From the NCBI GenBank assembly GCA_964344255.1, contig CAYFMQ010000001.1:1-64000 (forward strand): DNA of 64,000 nt. Reading direction: 5' to 3'. The DNA is from JAJFIE01 sp964344255 (GTDB lineage Bacteria; Pseudomonadota; Alphaproteobacteria; Rhodospirillales; Casp-alpha2). Shown piece after piece: positions 34,601 through 43,402 of the stretch (position 1 is its first letter; each line of letters opens with the position of its first letter). The notes beneath the pieces are model-generated. The model was not told the origin of the DNA, searched no databases, and worked only from the letters and a program-made list of their open reading frames with translations. Both the position numbers and the translations under genes were made by a program.

Positions 34601-34697
34601 TTTCGTCAAAACCTATGACGAGTTGGAAATAGATGAAGCCGATGATGACCATCGACATGAGAGAAAAGATACCGAGAATTGCTGTTTTCAGGTTCAT
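31632..34697 (-). CDS. Membrane PAS sensor histidine kinase 2 with periplasmic sensor
   Basis: A 1021-residue kinase. Membrane segments at about 5-27 and 184-206 enclose a ~155-residue periplasmic domain, probably Cache-like (VFVLDESDNIIASSRVN). A HAMP segment and four PAS/PAC domains follow up to ~775. The HisKA motif is MATLGEMATGVAHELNQPLN; N-box NILGNARDQLRD, G1 DTGGGIPSDH and G2 GTGLGLSISYGI complete the ATPase. The gene lies 11 nt after the binding-protein gene. The periplasmic part could sense the ligand-loaded binding protein, as in LuxQ- or TorS-type systems; this is inference. Confidence 0.87.
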   Translation of the reverse strand: MNLKTAILGIFSLMSMVIIGFIYFQLVIGFDESQEAHAQDLLSSNATILQSELSDDLIEGSAQSVQRTIMKQMLLPNIADVFVLDESDNIIASSRVNLLGSALQTEFAQIKILSPDLMRNVRESFTGQIVKSDDSQYMSAIFPVITSREMQDFKPADVGLLVINYDLSQSIQDLQASVLNSTLKSGAVVVALLLVVGIALHKVITYRIRNILNVMNRYIGGDRDARIALSGSNELTEITAAFDQVMDSAEQTLTDLRHSQESLNRAQRIAHVGNWDWDIVKGTLAWSDEIYRIFGLQPQEFGATYEAFLEYIHPDDRESVTQAVTKSLEENVPYSIEHRVVRPDGEVRIVHEHGEIERDDSGAPIFMSGTVQDITERKETEGEVGRFGRILENSWNEIYIFNAETYHFVHVNRAALDNLKYTLKEMRDLTAYGIKPEYTHDSFHNAMRPLVEGKQEHLIFETYHERKDGSLYPVEVRVQYLASEEPKLFFAVINDITERKIAEQALIEARDKLEQKVEERTRELSVEKAKAEDYLNIAGTIIVALDKDGAIVLLNKKGRDVLGYGDETLIGKNWFDLVIPQDQLSDVKGAFDNILKGNIDPVENFENHILTRTGVERLVSWNNTYLFDDEKNIIGCLSAGEDITERRFAEEALKESQQQLLKAQEIAGLGNWSWRIADGVEEWSDQHFRILGFEPGEIQPSYQLFLNTIHADDRPRVLEAIDKTLNEDQPYNVEFRIIRPDGKEKFIVAQGEVQRDEEGMPEIMVGTALDITERKTIELQLMQSAKMATLGEMATGVAHELNQPLNVIRLAVNNIQRKSRKNETDPDYLNDKLDKVESQVERASAIIDHMRIFGRRADMTPSLLDPEKIVTSTLGLIGEQLRLAGIDVRVDAQEAYPGFLGHQVQVEQVFLNILGNARDQLRDRDGEKRIDITISEEDGNIQFAVDDTGGGIPSDHLPRIFEPFFTTKEIGAGTGLGLSISYGIIADMGGAIEASNTDKGARFTITLPVYQEGNNAISGHA

Positions 34698-34708
34698 GCC
34701 AAAACGGC

Positions 34709-35689
34709 CTATTCCAGATAGGTATCGGTTATTATACCTGAAACATTTGGCGGCGCCCCCCAGACCCCCGACTCAACGAGAATATGACTGAGACGGGCGG
34801 CGCTTTCGGCCAGGGGTGACTCATCACCGCCTTTCATCAGCCGGCGAACTTCATTTTTGTCCGGTATGGTCAAGCCACTAAAGGCATTCATGGCCTCATC
34901 AGCTTGCATCTGAAACCGCTTCGCTATCTTAGCGCCTGCACGTTCAGGTTCACGATAAAGGAATTCGATCGCCTTTTCCCAATAACCGACGAGGCGTTTC
35001 AAGGCATCCGGGTTCTTTACTGCAAATGATTTGCGGGAGACTAGGACATCGAAAATTTCATTCGGAATTACCCGGCTGCTGAAAATTTCCTGGGCGCCGA
35101 GCTTTTTCAATTGACTGCTATAGGGTTCAAACGTAACGACGGCATCCACATCCCCATTAACGAGTGTATCAACTGTTTCATCCACGGTTACATAGAGGAC
35201 TTTTACGCTTTCAAGGGGGAGGCTGGCGACCTGCAGGGACCTGACCAGCATATAGGCGCCAAGCGCCGTACTTTCGACACCGATCACGCGGCCCTCAAGA
35301 TCGCGCACCGAGTTGATACCTGACTCTGGCATTGCCATGATGACATCCGAGCCAAGAGATACATTGGTAACGAAAAAAATCTCCACATCCATATCCTGCA
35401 AGGCGAGGGCGAGAGATTCATCGAGTGTCAGAGCGGCAACGTCGATATTGCCGTCACGAAAGGATTGCAGAACATTGGTCGCCGAAGGGTATCGTGACAA
35501 AACGATTTCGTCTTCATTGAAATAGTCAAGATCCTGGGCCAGGTAGATGGGCTCGTAACCGGGCCAGACATTGGTTCCGACACGAACAAGGCTTATGTCG
35601 TCTTCGCCACACCCCGAAAGGGTCAGCGATGAAAGAAAAATTCCTGATAGTAGGAAAACGCTAAATAAGAATTTTTTGACCGTCATCAT
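34709..35689 (-). CDS. NrtA/TauA-type substrate-binding lipoprotein without permease
   Basis: A 326-residue periplasmic binding protein anchored as a lipoprotein: the signal peptide ends with the lipobox LSGC (Cys27). The mature part has VGTNVWPGYEPIYLAQDLDYF, the start typical of the NMT1/SsuA/TauA/NrtA family, then LRSLQ- and VTFEPYSSQL-type segments of the second lobe. No ABC permease or ATPase gene is near. It lies between a receiver-kinase and a sensor kinase with gaps of 18 and 11 nt, so it most likely works as an extracytoplasmic sensor. The ligand is unknown; the family binds nitrate, sulfonates or pyrimidine precursors. Confidence 0.85.
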   Translation of the reverse strand: MMTVKKFLFSVFLLSGIFLSSLTLSGCGEDDISLVRVGTNVWPGYEPIYLAQDLDYFNEDEIVLSRYPSATNVLQSFRDGNIDVAALTLDESLALALQDMDVEIFFVTNVSLGSDVIMAMPESGINSVRDLEGRVIGVESTALGAYMLVRSLQVASLPLESVKVLYVTVDETVDTLVNGDVDAVVTFEPYSSQLKKLGAQEIFSSRVIPNEIFDVLVSRKSFAVKNPDALKRLVGYWEKAIEFLYREPERAGAKIAKRFQMQADEAMNAFSGLTIPDKNEVRRLMKGGDESPLAESAARLSHILVESGVWGAPPNVSGIITDTYLE

Positions 35690-35707
35690 CCAAAGAAATA
35701 CAAACCA

Positions 35708-37003
35708 CTAGGTCGCTGATTCAGTACGTTTTTTAGGCACAGAAATCGTTGCGGTTGTCCCTTCCCCGGGCTTGCTATTCAGGCTCAATTGCCCACCATG
35801 AGCTTCGGCGATGCCCTTGACCAAGGTCAGGCCCAGCCCCACGCCTTCGATGTTTCGTTCAGCAGATCCGTCAACCTGGCGCATGGGCTCAAGAGCGATG
35901 GCGATCTGTTCATCCGACATGCCAGGTCCTTTGTCCGAAAGTGAAATATGGGCAAAATTCTCATCTTCGGAGACCTCTATGGTCATGTCACCGCCACCGA
36001 ATTTTATGCCGTTATCCATAAGCACGTTGATGGCTTTCATCAGATAATAATGATCCACCTCCATTTCAAAGGGCTTATCCGGGTGATGGCATGTCAAACG
36101 ACTTTCCGTTCCGTAGGTATAGCTGGGAAAATCGTTATCCGCGCTGTTCAATAACTCCTCGGATGAGAATGTAGAGTGAGAGAGCTCAATTCTTCCGGCT
36201 GTCAGGTCTGAGAGCAGAAGGATTGACGAGACAGTCTTCATCAGCCGCTCAGAGCCAGAAAGGATGCTGCCGACAAACATCTTGAGGTCGTCTTTGCCAT
36301 TAATAACCTCACTCTGGTCAAGTAGCTGAGCGAAACCATAAATGGCGTTCATCGGCGTATTCAGCTCATGACTCATCATCATCAGGAATTCGTCTTTCAG
36401 GCGGCCCAGATCAACAAGCTGCCTGTTCATCTCTTCCAGTTCCCTGTTTCTGTCTTCCAGGTCAACCGCGAGTTTTTTTACGTCTGCCGTTCTTTCCTTT
36501 ACCTCAGTCTCAAGGCGCTGCTTGAAAGCCCGTTCCGAATAACGAAGATGAATCATCTCTTCGGCCCGTTTGATGGAATGAAGAAGATGGTCGGGGGAGA
36601 TGGGTTTGGTCAAAAAATCCTCGGCGCCAATCTGCAGGGCTTCGATAGCTTCACGCATTCCGGCATGACCCGTCACAACGATAATGAAAATGTCCCGATC
36701 AGCGCCATATTTCTTCAGCAAGGACCGCGACAATTCCAACCCGTCCGTCCCAGGCATGCGAATATCCGTTACGACGATACCGATATCCGTATCGCTCTCC
36801 ACAAGATTGCTGGCTTCATCCGCGTTATGTGCGGCTACCCATTCAAATCCTTCGTCACCCAGGCATTCTGAAACTTCATCAAGAATATCCGGTTCGTCAT
36901 CGACAATGAGAATTTTTGACGGCGCATGTCCATCCGTTTTCATGCCAACGGGAATGCCGGAAGACGGTGTGTTTCCTGATGAATTCATTGACGAGGCAAT
37001 CAT
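35708..37003 (-). CDS. Receiver-histidine kinase hybrid (REC at N-terminus)
   Basis: A 431-residue soluble protein. A receiver domain (about 28-150) with SKILIVDDEPDILDEV, phosphoacceptor Asp in IVVTDIRMPGTDG and Lys in DFLTKPIS is followed by a coiled coil (KERTADVKKLAVDLEDRNRE). HisKA has DEFLMMMSHELNTPMNAIYG and the ATPase has SDKGPGMSDEQ and GVGLGLTLVKGI. There is no DNA-binding output. I place the start at 37003 because AAGGAAACGCCC precedes it; the frame opens at 37039. It is the first gene of the operon and likely collects phosphate from the downstream kinases. The 200 nt upstream hold a 7-bp inverted repeat (GACAGGC/GCCTGTC, 37091-37119) and no gene. Confidence 0.86.
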   Translation of the reverse strand: MIASSMNSSGNTPSSGIPVGMKTDGHAPSKILIVDDEPDILDEVSECLGDEGFEWVAAHNADEASNLVESDTDIGIVVTDIRMPGTDGLELSRSLLKKYGADRDIFIIVVTGHAGMREAIEALQIGAEDFLTKPISPDHLLHSIKRAEEMIHLRYSERAFKQRLETEVKERTADVKKLAVDLEDRNRELEEMNRQLVDLGRLKDEFLMMMSHELNTPMNAIYGFAQLLDQSEVINGKDDLKMFVGSILSGSERLMKTVSSILLLSDLTAGRIELSHSTFSSEELLNSADNDFPSYTYGTESRLTCHHPDKPFEMEVDHYYLMKAINVLMDNGIKFGGGDMTIEVSEDENFAHISLSDKGPGMSDEQIAIALEPMRQVDGSAERNIEGVGLGLTLVKGIAEAHGGQLSLNSKPGEGTTATISVPKKRTESAT

Positions 37004-37205
37004 GGGCGTTTCCTTGCGTTGTAAGCTGTAATGATTCAAATATTAGCAAAACATCATGACAGCTTCCTGACCGGTTCGTTACACCAGACTGACAGGCCCC
37101 CTCATGCGTATTGCCTGTCCAGAACACCATTATTAAAGAACATATGGGTGTGTTGGGCAGGTGATACAATGATTATTGATGATCCAGAGATGAGGCTAAA
37201 GGGAC

Positions 37206-38012
37206 CTATTTGGCTAATTTTTCCTTGAGCATCAGCATGTCCCGCCAGGCTTCCCGCTTTTGATGCGGCGAGCGCAAGAGATACGCGGGATGGAACATGG
37301 CGGCCGCATCAATGGGCCGGGGTAGCCGGGGCGAAGAATAGGAGAACCACTTGCCCCGCAACCGGCCGATCCCCTGGGTTTGCGCCAGCAGCGTCTTCGC
37401 CGCCGCGCCGCCTAGGGCAATCAGGATTTCCGGATCGACCACTTCGATCAGGCGTTCGACGAACGGCATGCAAATGGAGATTTCCGCCGTCGTCGGCGTC
37501 CTGTTCCCCGGTGGCCGCCAGAACACCGTATTGGAAATCAGCACCGAGTCCCTGTTCAGACCTATCGACTCAAGCATCTTGTTCAGCAACTGGCCACTGG
37601 GGCCGACAAACGGCAGGCCCTGGCGATCCTCATCCGCCCCTGGGCCTTCGCCCACGAACATGATTTTCGCTTCGGGATTGCCATCCGTGAAAACCAGGTT
37701 TGTCGCTGTTTTTTTCAGAGCACATCCGTCGAAGGTTTCAAGCACGGCGCGCAGCTGTTCAACGCTCTCGGCAGCAGCCGCAAGGTTGACCGCATCATGG
37801 ATCGCCGCCTCCGCTCCTTTCGGCAAAGCGTCATCCGGCTCTTTCTTAAACGGCGCTTTCCTGGGTGCATCCTGCTCGACAGGAACTTCCGGCTCAGCAG
37901 GTTCAACCGGCTCCGGAGCCATGAAACGGTTTACCGGTTCATCGGATATGGTTTCATCCACGCCGGCCTCTTGATACCAGCGCATGAGTTCTCGAACATG
38001 TTGCTTGCTCAT
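37206..38012 (-). CDS. Family 4-type uracil-DNA glycosylase
   Basis: A 268-residue repair enzyme that removes uracil from DNA. Motif A is VGEGPGADEDRQGLPFVGPS and motif B is FHPAYLLRSPHQK. The first ~75 residues are an acidic, proline-rich extension (PEPVEPAEPEVPVEQD) outside the fold. In many family 4 enzymes two Cys (C-x2-C) near the start of the domain bind 4Fe-4S; here only one is seen (FDGCALKKTATNLVF), so the cluster may be absent. The same reduced pattern is, as far as I recall, usual in alphaproteobacterial members. No clear Shine-Dalgarno precedes the start. Confidence 0.88.
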   Translation of the reverse strand: MSKQHVRELMRWYQEAGVDETISDEPVNRFMAPEPVEPAEPEVPVEQDAPRKAPFKKEPDDALPKGAEAAIHDAVNLAAAAESVEQLRAVLETFDGCALKKTATNLVFTDGNPEAKIMFVGEGPGADEDRQGLPFVGPSGQLLNKMLESIGLNRDSVLISNTVFWRPPGNRTPTTAEISICMPFVERLIEVVDPEILIALGGAAAKTLLAQTQGIGRLRGKWFSYSSPRLPRPIDAAAMFHPAYLLRSPHQKREAWRDMLMLKEKLAK

Positions 38013-38056
38013 GGTTTATTGTACACGCGCCATTTGCGTCCCGACACCCTTCATTC

Positions 38057-39535
38057 TCAATCTGGTGCAATAACGCTAAACTGACTCGCCAGTTCACGCC
38101 GCATAACCTTTCCCATAGCGTTCCTCGGCAGTTCGGAAACGGTTTTTATGTGCTGCGGCGCCCGTTTGCCAAGAGATTTCCGTATCCGTTCCATTACATC
38201 ATCCCCAGCTTGATCTCCATCCAGGACAACAGCGGCGCATACCGTAAGTCCCTGCCCCAGATCGGCCTGAAAGACGGAAGCTTCCCTGACACCTTGCAAG
38301 CCCGCTATGGGCCGTTCAAGATCCTCGGGTGCAAGCTTGATCCCCCTCAGGTTGATCATTTCATCAACCCGCCCAAGTATCCTGAGCCGGCCTTTGTCAT
38401 CGAGTGAACCAAGATCTCCCGGATAAACGAACCCGTCATGGAAAACCGCGCCCTGATCCCCATCTTCATCGGTTTCATACTTTGACACGGCCAATTCGGA
38501 AGCAATGCGAACGATCCCCTTCTCGCCGATATCCATCAAATTGTTGTTTTCGTCAACGATCTCAAGTGTGACAAAGGGCAGTACCGAACCGATCATGTTA
38601 GGGTTCGTCTCCACCTGGTCGATATGACCGCGCGCCACTGATCCCGCTTCTGTTGAGGTATATCCATTCCAGATATTGTTACCCAGTACAGCGCGCGCTC
38701 TGCTGGCAAGGCGTATATCGAAGGGTGTGCCACCGGTCGTTGTCATGCAAACAGATGTGAAATTCCGACCGCTCTGCTGGCCGATTTCTATGACATTATG
38801 AAACAGGATAGGCGTCAGCAACAGATGGCTGAGCTGGAAAGCATCGATAAAACGGACGATCATGATGGGATCAAGACAAGGTACAGCTGTTGCCCCCCGA
38901 CACAACACCATAAGGAGCCACCCATAACCGGCAATAGTGGGTAACGGCATTCCGATAAGGAAGCGGTTTGAACCCATGCCTTCACAAAACAAATGATGAG
39001 CAACAACACGTTTCATAACAATTTCACGGCTAAGGGCGATTACCTTTGGGCATCCCGTAGTTCCACTTGATGAAACAAATCTAACGATTCGCGTTGGCTC
39101 CCTATCAACGGGAATATCGGCATCGGCGAACTCAGAGTCGACAGGCAACGCCTGAACCGGCGTGCTGGCATCAACCTCAATCCACTTTACGTCAGTATTT
39201 TCAGGTTTGCTTTCTGAGGAAAAAACGCATTCCAAGCCCAACGCCTGGTTCCACGAGTGGTTCATCATTTCCTTATCAACAACATGAGATAAAGATGCGA
39301 CACCCAACCTGTCTAGCGCCACAATCATCATCACATGCAGGTAACTCGGCGGCATCATAATCGCCACACGGTCTCCCGTCTTCAGACCCTGGGAAAGAAT
39401 GAATCGGCTGACCTGAAGCGCGTCGCTGGCGAGTTGCTGATAGCTGACATCAATACCTGAGCTCAGGAACGCCCGACTTCCGGGACTCAGACCAGCGATT
39501 GTGTCGATCGCATCATGCACCGTGTAAGCTAACAT
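38057..39535 (-). CDS. AMP-dependent acyl-CoA synthetase/ligase (ANL superfamily)
   Basis: A 492-residue adenylating enzyme. The P-loop-like motif is VSSSGTTGCPKVIALS, the A5-type motif NGYTSTEAGSVARG, the hinge motif YPGDLGSLDDKGRLRILGRVDE, and the C-terminal catalytic Lys lies in PRNAMGKVMRREL. It activates a carboxylic acid as acyl-AMP and usually transfers it to CoA. The substrate cannot be deduced. The gene is alone between udg (same strand, 44 nt) and the divergent ETF-QO gene. Confidence 0.87.
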   Translation of the reverse strand: MLAYTVHDAIDTIAGLSPGSRAFLSSGIDVSYQQLASDALQVSRFILSQGLKTGDRVAIMMPPSYLHVMMIVALDRLGVASLSHVVDKEMMNHSWNQALGLECVFSSESKPENTDVKWIEVDASTPVQALPVDSEFADADIPVDREPTRIVRFVSSSGTTGCPKVIALSREIVMKRVVAHHLFCEGMGSNRFLIGMPLPTIAGYGWLLMVLCRGATAVPCLDPIMIVRFIDAFQLSHLLLTPILFHNVIEIGQQSGRNFTSVCMTTTGGTPFDIRLASRARAVLGNNIWNGYTSTEAGSVARGHIDQVETNPNMIGSVLPFVTLEIVDENNNLMDIGEKGIVRIASELAVSKYETDEDGDQGAVFHDGFVYPGDLGSLDDKGRLRILGRVDEMINLRGIKLAPEDLERPIAGLQGVREASVFQADLGQGLTVCAAVVLDGDQAGDDVMERIRKSLGKRAPQHIKTVSELPRNAMGKVMRRELASQFSVIAPD

Positions 39536-39775
39536 CGTCCGCTAATCCTTGTGAATGACCTCAATTGTAATCAGTTTTTCACCTCTTTAAAATCTTTTCA
39601 CCACAGCGTTGCCGTCCGCCCGCTAATCAAGAATTTAAGCTGCCAGAGCTGATACGATTGATCAGGATTTTTTTTGCAAATTTTCACGATTTTGCTGCAC
39701 TGCACCGCGCCGGTGTGCTATACCGCCGCCGCGAATTCCGATGCTGAGGGGCATCGGCCAACCGGGAGAGAGCTT

Positions 39776-41428
39776 ATGAGCGAAGAAGTTATCGAACGTG
39801 AATCAATGGAAGTCGATGTTGTTATCGTCGGCGGCGGCCCGTCCGGCTTGTCGGCGGCTATCCGTCTGATGCAACTGGCCCAGGAAAACGACAGGGAACT
39901 GATGGTAACCGTCGTTGAAAAAGGGTCCGAAATCGGCGCCCATATCCTCTCCGGTGCGGTTATGGAGCCCCGGGCCCTTGATGAGCTGATTCCCGACTGG
40001 AAGGAAAAAGGCGCACCCCTGAATACGCCTGCCGCCAAGGACGAATTCATGCTGCTCTCTGAAAAGGGCGCGACCAAGCTGCCGACGCCGCCGCAAATGA
40101 ACAATCACGGCAACTATATTGTCAGCCTGGGCAATGTCTGCCGCTGGCTGGGCGAGCAGGCCGAAGCCTTGGGCGCGGAAGTCTATCCCGGATTTGCCGC
40201 TGCCGAGGTCCTCTATAACGAAGACGGCTCCGTCAAGGGCATCGCCACGGGCGACATGGGTCGGCAAAAGGACGGCACGCCCGGCCCCAACTTCGAGCCG
40301 GGCATGGAACTTCATGCCAAATACACAATCTTCTGCGAAGGTTGCCGCGGTTCGCTGACAAAAACCCTGTTTGAGAAGTTCGACCTCCGCAAAGACTGCG
40401 ATCCGCAAACCTACGGAATCGGCATCAAGGAGTTGTGGGAGATCGATCCGGCGAAGCACAAACCCGGAACCATCACACACACCACCGGATGGCCGCTAGA
40501 TTCGGACACCTATGGCGGCTCCTTTCTCTATCACCTGGAAGACAATCAGGTCGCCGTCGGTTTTGTTGTCGGCCTCGACTACTCGAATCCCTACCTCAGC
40601 CCCTTCGAGGAATTCCAGCGCTTCAAGACGCACCCTGCCATCCGTCCAACGTTCGAGGGCGGCACCCGTATTGCCTATGGCGCCCGGGCCATTAACGAAG
40701 GTGGTTTCCAGTCCATCCCGACGCTCACCTTCCCGGGCGGCGCTCTCGCCGGCTGCGCCGCCGGGTTCCTGAACGTGCCCAAGATCAAGGGCTCCCACAC
40801 AGCCATGAAAACCGGCATGATGGCTGCAGAAGCGGCATTTGCCGCCATTTCAACGGAAGACGACCCGGCCAAGGGGCTGCCTGCCTATACGGATGCCGTC
40901 AAGAATTCCTGGGTCTGGAAAGAACTCAAGAAGGTGCGGAACATCCGCCCGTCCTTCCGCTGGGGTTTCTGGCCGGCGCTGATTTACTCCGCCATCGACA
41001 CCTATTTGTTTGGCGGCAACGCGCCCTGGACGCTGCGCCATCACCACGATCACACACAACTCAAGAAAGCCAGCGAATGCAGGAAGATCGACTATCCCAA
41101 ACCGGATGGCGAGGTATCATTTGATCGAAACTCGTCTGTTTTCCTGTCCAACACCGCCCACGAGGAAAACCAGCCCTGTCACCTGACATTGAAGGATGAC
41201 AGCGTGCCCGTGAATATTAACCTCGCCGATTATGACGGTCCGGAACAGCGCTTCTGCCCTGCAGGCGTTTATGAATACGTCGATTCCGAAGATGGCAGCG
41301 GGCAGGAGTTGCAGATCAACGCCCAGAACTGCGTTCACTGCAAAACCTGCGACATCAAGGATCCGACCCAGAATATCAACTGGGTTGTGCCCGAAGGCGC
41401 CGGCGGTCCGAATTACCCCAATATGTAA
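39776..41428 (+). CDS. Electron transfer flavoprotein-ubiquinone oxidoreductase
   Basis: A 550-residue membrane-associated FAD and 4Fe-4S enzyme moving electrons from reduced ETF to ubiquinone. The FAD-binding motif VDVVIVGGGPSGLSAAIRLM is at the N-terminus, HILSGAVMEPRALDELIPDW follows, and the C-terminal cluster Cys residues are in RFCPAGVYEYV and NCVHCKTCDIKDPTQNINW. The length matches the family. The frame opens at 39674, but ATG 39776 with CGGGAGAGAGCTT upstream is the likely start. It provides the electron sink for Mcd and other acyl-CoA dehydrogenases, and for ETF-linked demethylating flavoproteins. etfAB are not in the window. Confidence 0.93.
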   Translation: MSEEVIERESMEVDVVIVGGGPSGLSAAIRLMQLAQENDRELMVTVVEKGSEIGAHILSGAVMEPRALDELIPDWKEKGAPLNTPAAKDEFMLLSEKGATKLPTPPQMNNHGNYIVSLGNVCRWLGEQAEALGAEVYPGFAAAEVLYNEDGSVKGIATGDMGRQKDGTPGPNFEPGMELHAKYTIFCEGCRGSLTKTLFEKFDLRKDCDPQTYGIGIKELWEIDPAKHKPGTITHTTGWPLDSDTYGGSFLYHLEDNQVAVGFVVGLDYSNPYLSPFEEFQRFKTHPAIRPTFEGGTRIAYGARAINEGGFQSIPTLTFPGGALAGCAAGFLNVPKIKGSHTAMKTGMMAAEAAFAAISTEDDPAKGLPAYTDAVKNSWVWKELKKVRNIRPSFRWGFWPALIYSAIDTYLFGGNAPWTLRHHHDHTQLKKASECRKIDYPKPDGEVSFDRNSSVFLSNTAHEENQPCHLTLKDDSVPVNINLADYDGPEQRFCPAGVYEYVDSEDGSGQELQINAQNCVHCKTCDIKDPTQNINWVVPEGAGGPNYPNM

Positions 41429-41461
41429 TCACTCGGATTACAATCAGGATCACGATATTGT

Positions 41462-41489
41462 GCGGCATCAGGGGCGTCCCTGATGCCGC
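41462..41489 (+). terminator. Hairpin after ETF-QO gene
   Basis: A perfect 12-bp stem GCGGCATCAGGG/CCCTGATGCCGC with a 4-nt loop GCGT lies 33 nt after the stop. The T-rich tail is weak (TACAGGTTTC), so termination may be partial or protein-assisted. Confidence 0.6.
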
Positions 41490-41641
41490 TACAGGTTTCA
41501 TTCAAACCGAAGCTGTCCTATATTTGTATTTGTTAAAGTCGCTTAAGACATGCACTTTGCGCTGCTGTTGAATGGCGGTATGATCGTGCTGCCGTTGGGC
41601 CGTGAATTTCTTCAGTTTCTAATTCGGAAATCATCATTATC

Positions 41642-43402
41642 GTGTCGCCTAATTTTCAAAATTTTTCCGAAAGCAGATTTATCTGGCTGGCTTCTGTTGT
41701 TTTCTCACTCTTCCTTTCTGCGGTTTCAGTTCCAACAACCGCTGAAGCCGCGACAGATGAGCAACCAACAGCAGGATCCACGCTTTCAGGCAACTACCTG
41801 GCTGGACGCCACGCCCAGGCAGAGGGGGACATGGAAGCGGCGGCCCTGTACCTGGGCGCCGCCCTTGAAATGGATCCGGATAACCTGGAACTTCTCAAAC
41901 GGACATTTCTCGTCTACCTGTCCGATGCCAAGTATGAGCAAGCCTTTGATCTGGCCGAAAAAATTCATGAACTATCCCCCGAGGACATTTTTTCCGCCCT
42001 TGCACTGGTCACCCGGGATTTGCAAGCCAACCACTTTGAGAAGGCCCGTCAACGTCTTGAGGAGCAACCGCAGGGAGGCATCTTCTCCTACCTTGCACCG
42101 CTGCTGATTTCCTGGACGCATGCAGGAGAAAACAATGCGGACGCCGCTGTCAGCGCTCTGGAGCCCCTGAATCATACGCACGGTGCGGCAATGCTGCATC
42201 GCGCCCATTCAGCGCTCATCCAGGCTAAGCTCGGCAACATGCAGGAAGCGGAAAAACAGTTTGTCTTGCTGATGGAGGAACAGGGAGGTTTATCCCTGAG
42301 AACGTCGGAACTGCTGGGCTATCTTTATGAAATCACCGGCCAGTTCGAAAAGGCGGAAGCCTTGTACAAAAGCTTCAAGAGCGATAACGCCAATACGAAG
42401 CTGATGGACACCCTGCTGCAACGCGTAGCAAAAAGGAAAATTCCCGAGGGCGAATACATTACAGCCGCCGAAGGCGCCGCCGAGGCAATGCTCGACCTGA
42501 CGGGATCGTTGCGTCAGCAAAACGCCCAGGAATCGGCCCTCTTGCTGGCGCGTCTTGGCCTGTATCTGCGGCCCTCATTCCCGACGCTGCAACTTATTAT
42601 CGCTGCAACCCTGGAAGACATCGGCCGTTACCAGGATGCAAACAAAGTATACGAAAGCATTGATCCGTCCAATTCATCCTATGTCTGGAGCGCCCGGTTA
42701 CGGATTGCCTCAAACCTCGATGTTATGGGCCGAACGGAAGAAGCCATCGAAGCCTTGCGGAGCATGGCGGAGGAAAACCCGGCCGAATCAAGCCCGCTGA
42801 TCGACTTAGGGGACGTTTTGCGCGGCTCGGACCGTTTTCAGGAAGCCGTTGAGGCCTATGATGAAGCATTCAAGCGCATCAAGGATCTCGATGATGAGCA
42901 TCACTGGACGTTGTACTACGCCAGGGGGATAGCCCTGGAACGCGCCAAGGACTGGGACAGGGCGGAAGACGATTTGCTCAAGGCCTTGGAACTCCAGCCG
43001 GATCAGCCTTATGTGCTGAATTATCTGGGCTATACATGGATCGAAAAACGCATGCATCTCAAACGGGCGCAGGAAATGGTCCAGAAGGCCGTCAACCTGC
43101 GCCCCAATGACGGTTACATCGTCGACAGCCTGGGCTGGGTCTACTACCAGCTTGGCGAGTTTGAAAAGGCGGTGTCAGAGCTCGAGCGCGCCATCGAACT
43201 GAGGCCCGAAGACCCGATCATCAATGACCACCTAGGTGACGCCTATTGGCGGGTCGGCCGTTTTCGCGAAGCACGGTTTCAATGGCGAAGATCGTTAAAC
43301 CTTGATCCCGACCCGGATCTTATCGATACGATTTCCGATAAACTCGAAAACGGTATGCCCGAATGGATTGCCGACAACGGCAATAACGGCAATGACTCAT
43401 GA
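41642..43402 (+). CDS. Periplasmic tetratricopeptide-repeat protein
   Basis: A 586-residue protein with a signal peptide (FIWLASVVFSLFLSAVSVPTTAEA, cleavage near 37) and about ten TPR-like repeats, clearest at the C-terminus (DGYIVDSLGWVYYQLGEFEKAV, then IINDHLGDAYWRVGRFREAR). It probably scaffolds envelope protein complexes. In alphaproteobacteria a TPR protein of this type often precedes ispE, as here. The start is a GTG with no clear Shine-Dalgarno. Its stop overlaps the ispE start by 11 nt. Confidence 0.83.
   Translation: MSPNFQNFSESRFIWLASVVFSLFLSAVSVPTTAEAATDEQPTAGSTLSGNYLAGRHAQAEGDMEAAALYLGAALEMDPDNLELLKRTFLVYLSDAKYEQAFDLAEKIHELSPEDIFSALALVTRDLQANHFEKARQRLEEQPQGGIFSYLAPLLISWTHAGENNADAAVSALEPLNHTHGAAMLHRAHSALIQAKLGNMQEAEKQFVLLMEEQGGLSLRTSELLGYLYEITGQFEKAEALYKSFKSDNANTKLMDTLLQRVAKRKIPEGEYITAAEGAAEAMLDLTGSLRQQNAQESALLLARLGLYLRPSFPTLQLIIAATLEDIGRYQDANKVYESIDPSNSSYVWSARLRIASNLDVMGRTEEAIEALRSMAEENPAESSPLIDLGDVLRGSDRFQEAVEAYDEAFKRIKDLDDEHHWTLYYARGIALERAKDWDRAEDDLLKALELQPDQPYVLNYLGYTWIEKRMHLKRAQEMVQKAVNLRPNDGYIVDSLGWVYYQLGEFEKAVSELERAIELRPEDPIINDHLGDAYWRVGRFREARFQWRRSLNLDPDPDLIDTISDKLENGMPEWIADNGNNGNDS

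Noticed and set aside
29405..37003. ABC transporter operon
   Set aside because: Only the binding protein is present. The adjacent genes are kinases, so the transport reading was dropped in favour of sensing.
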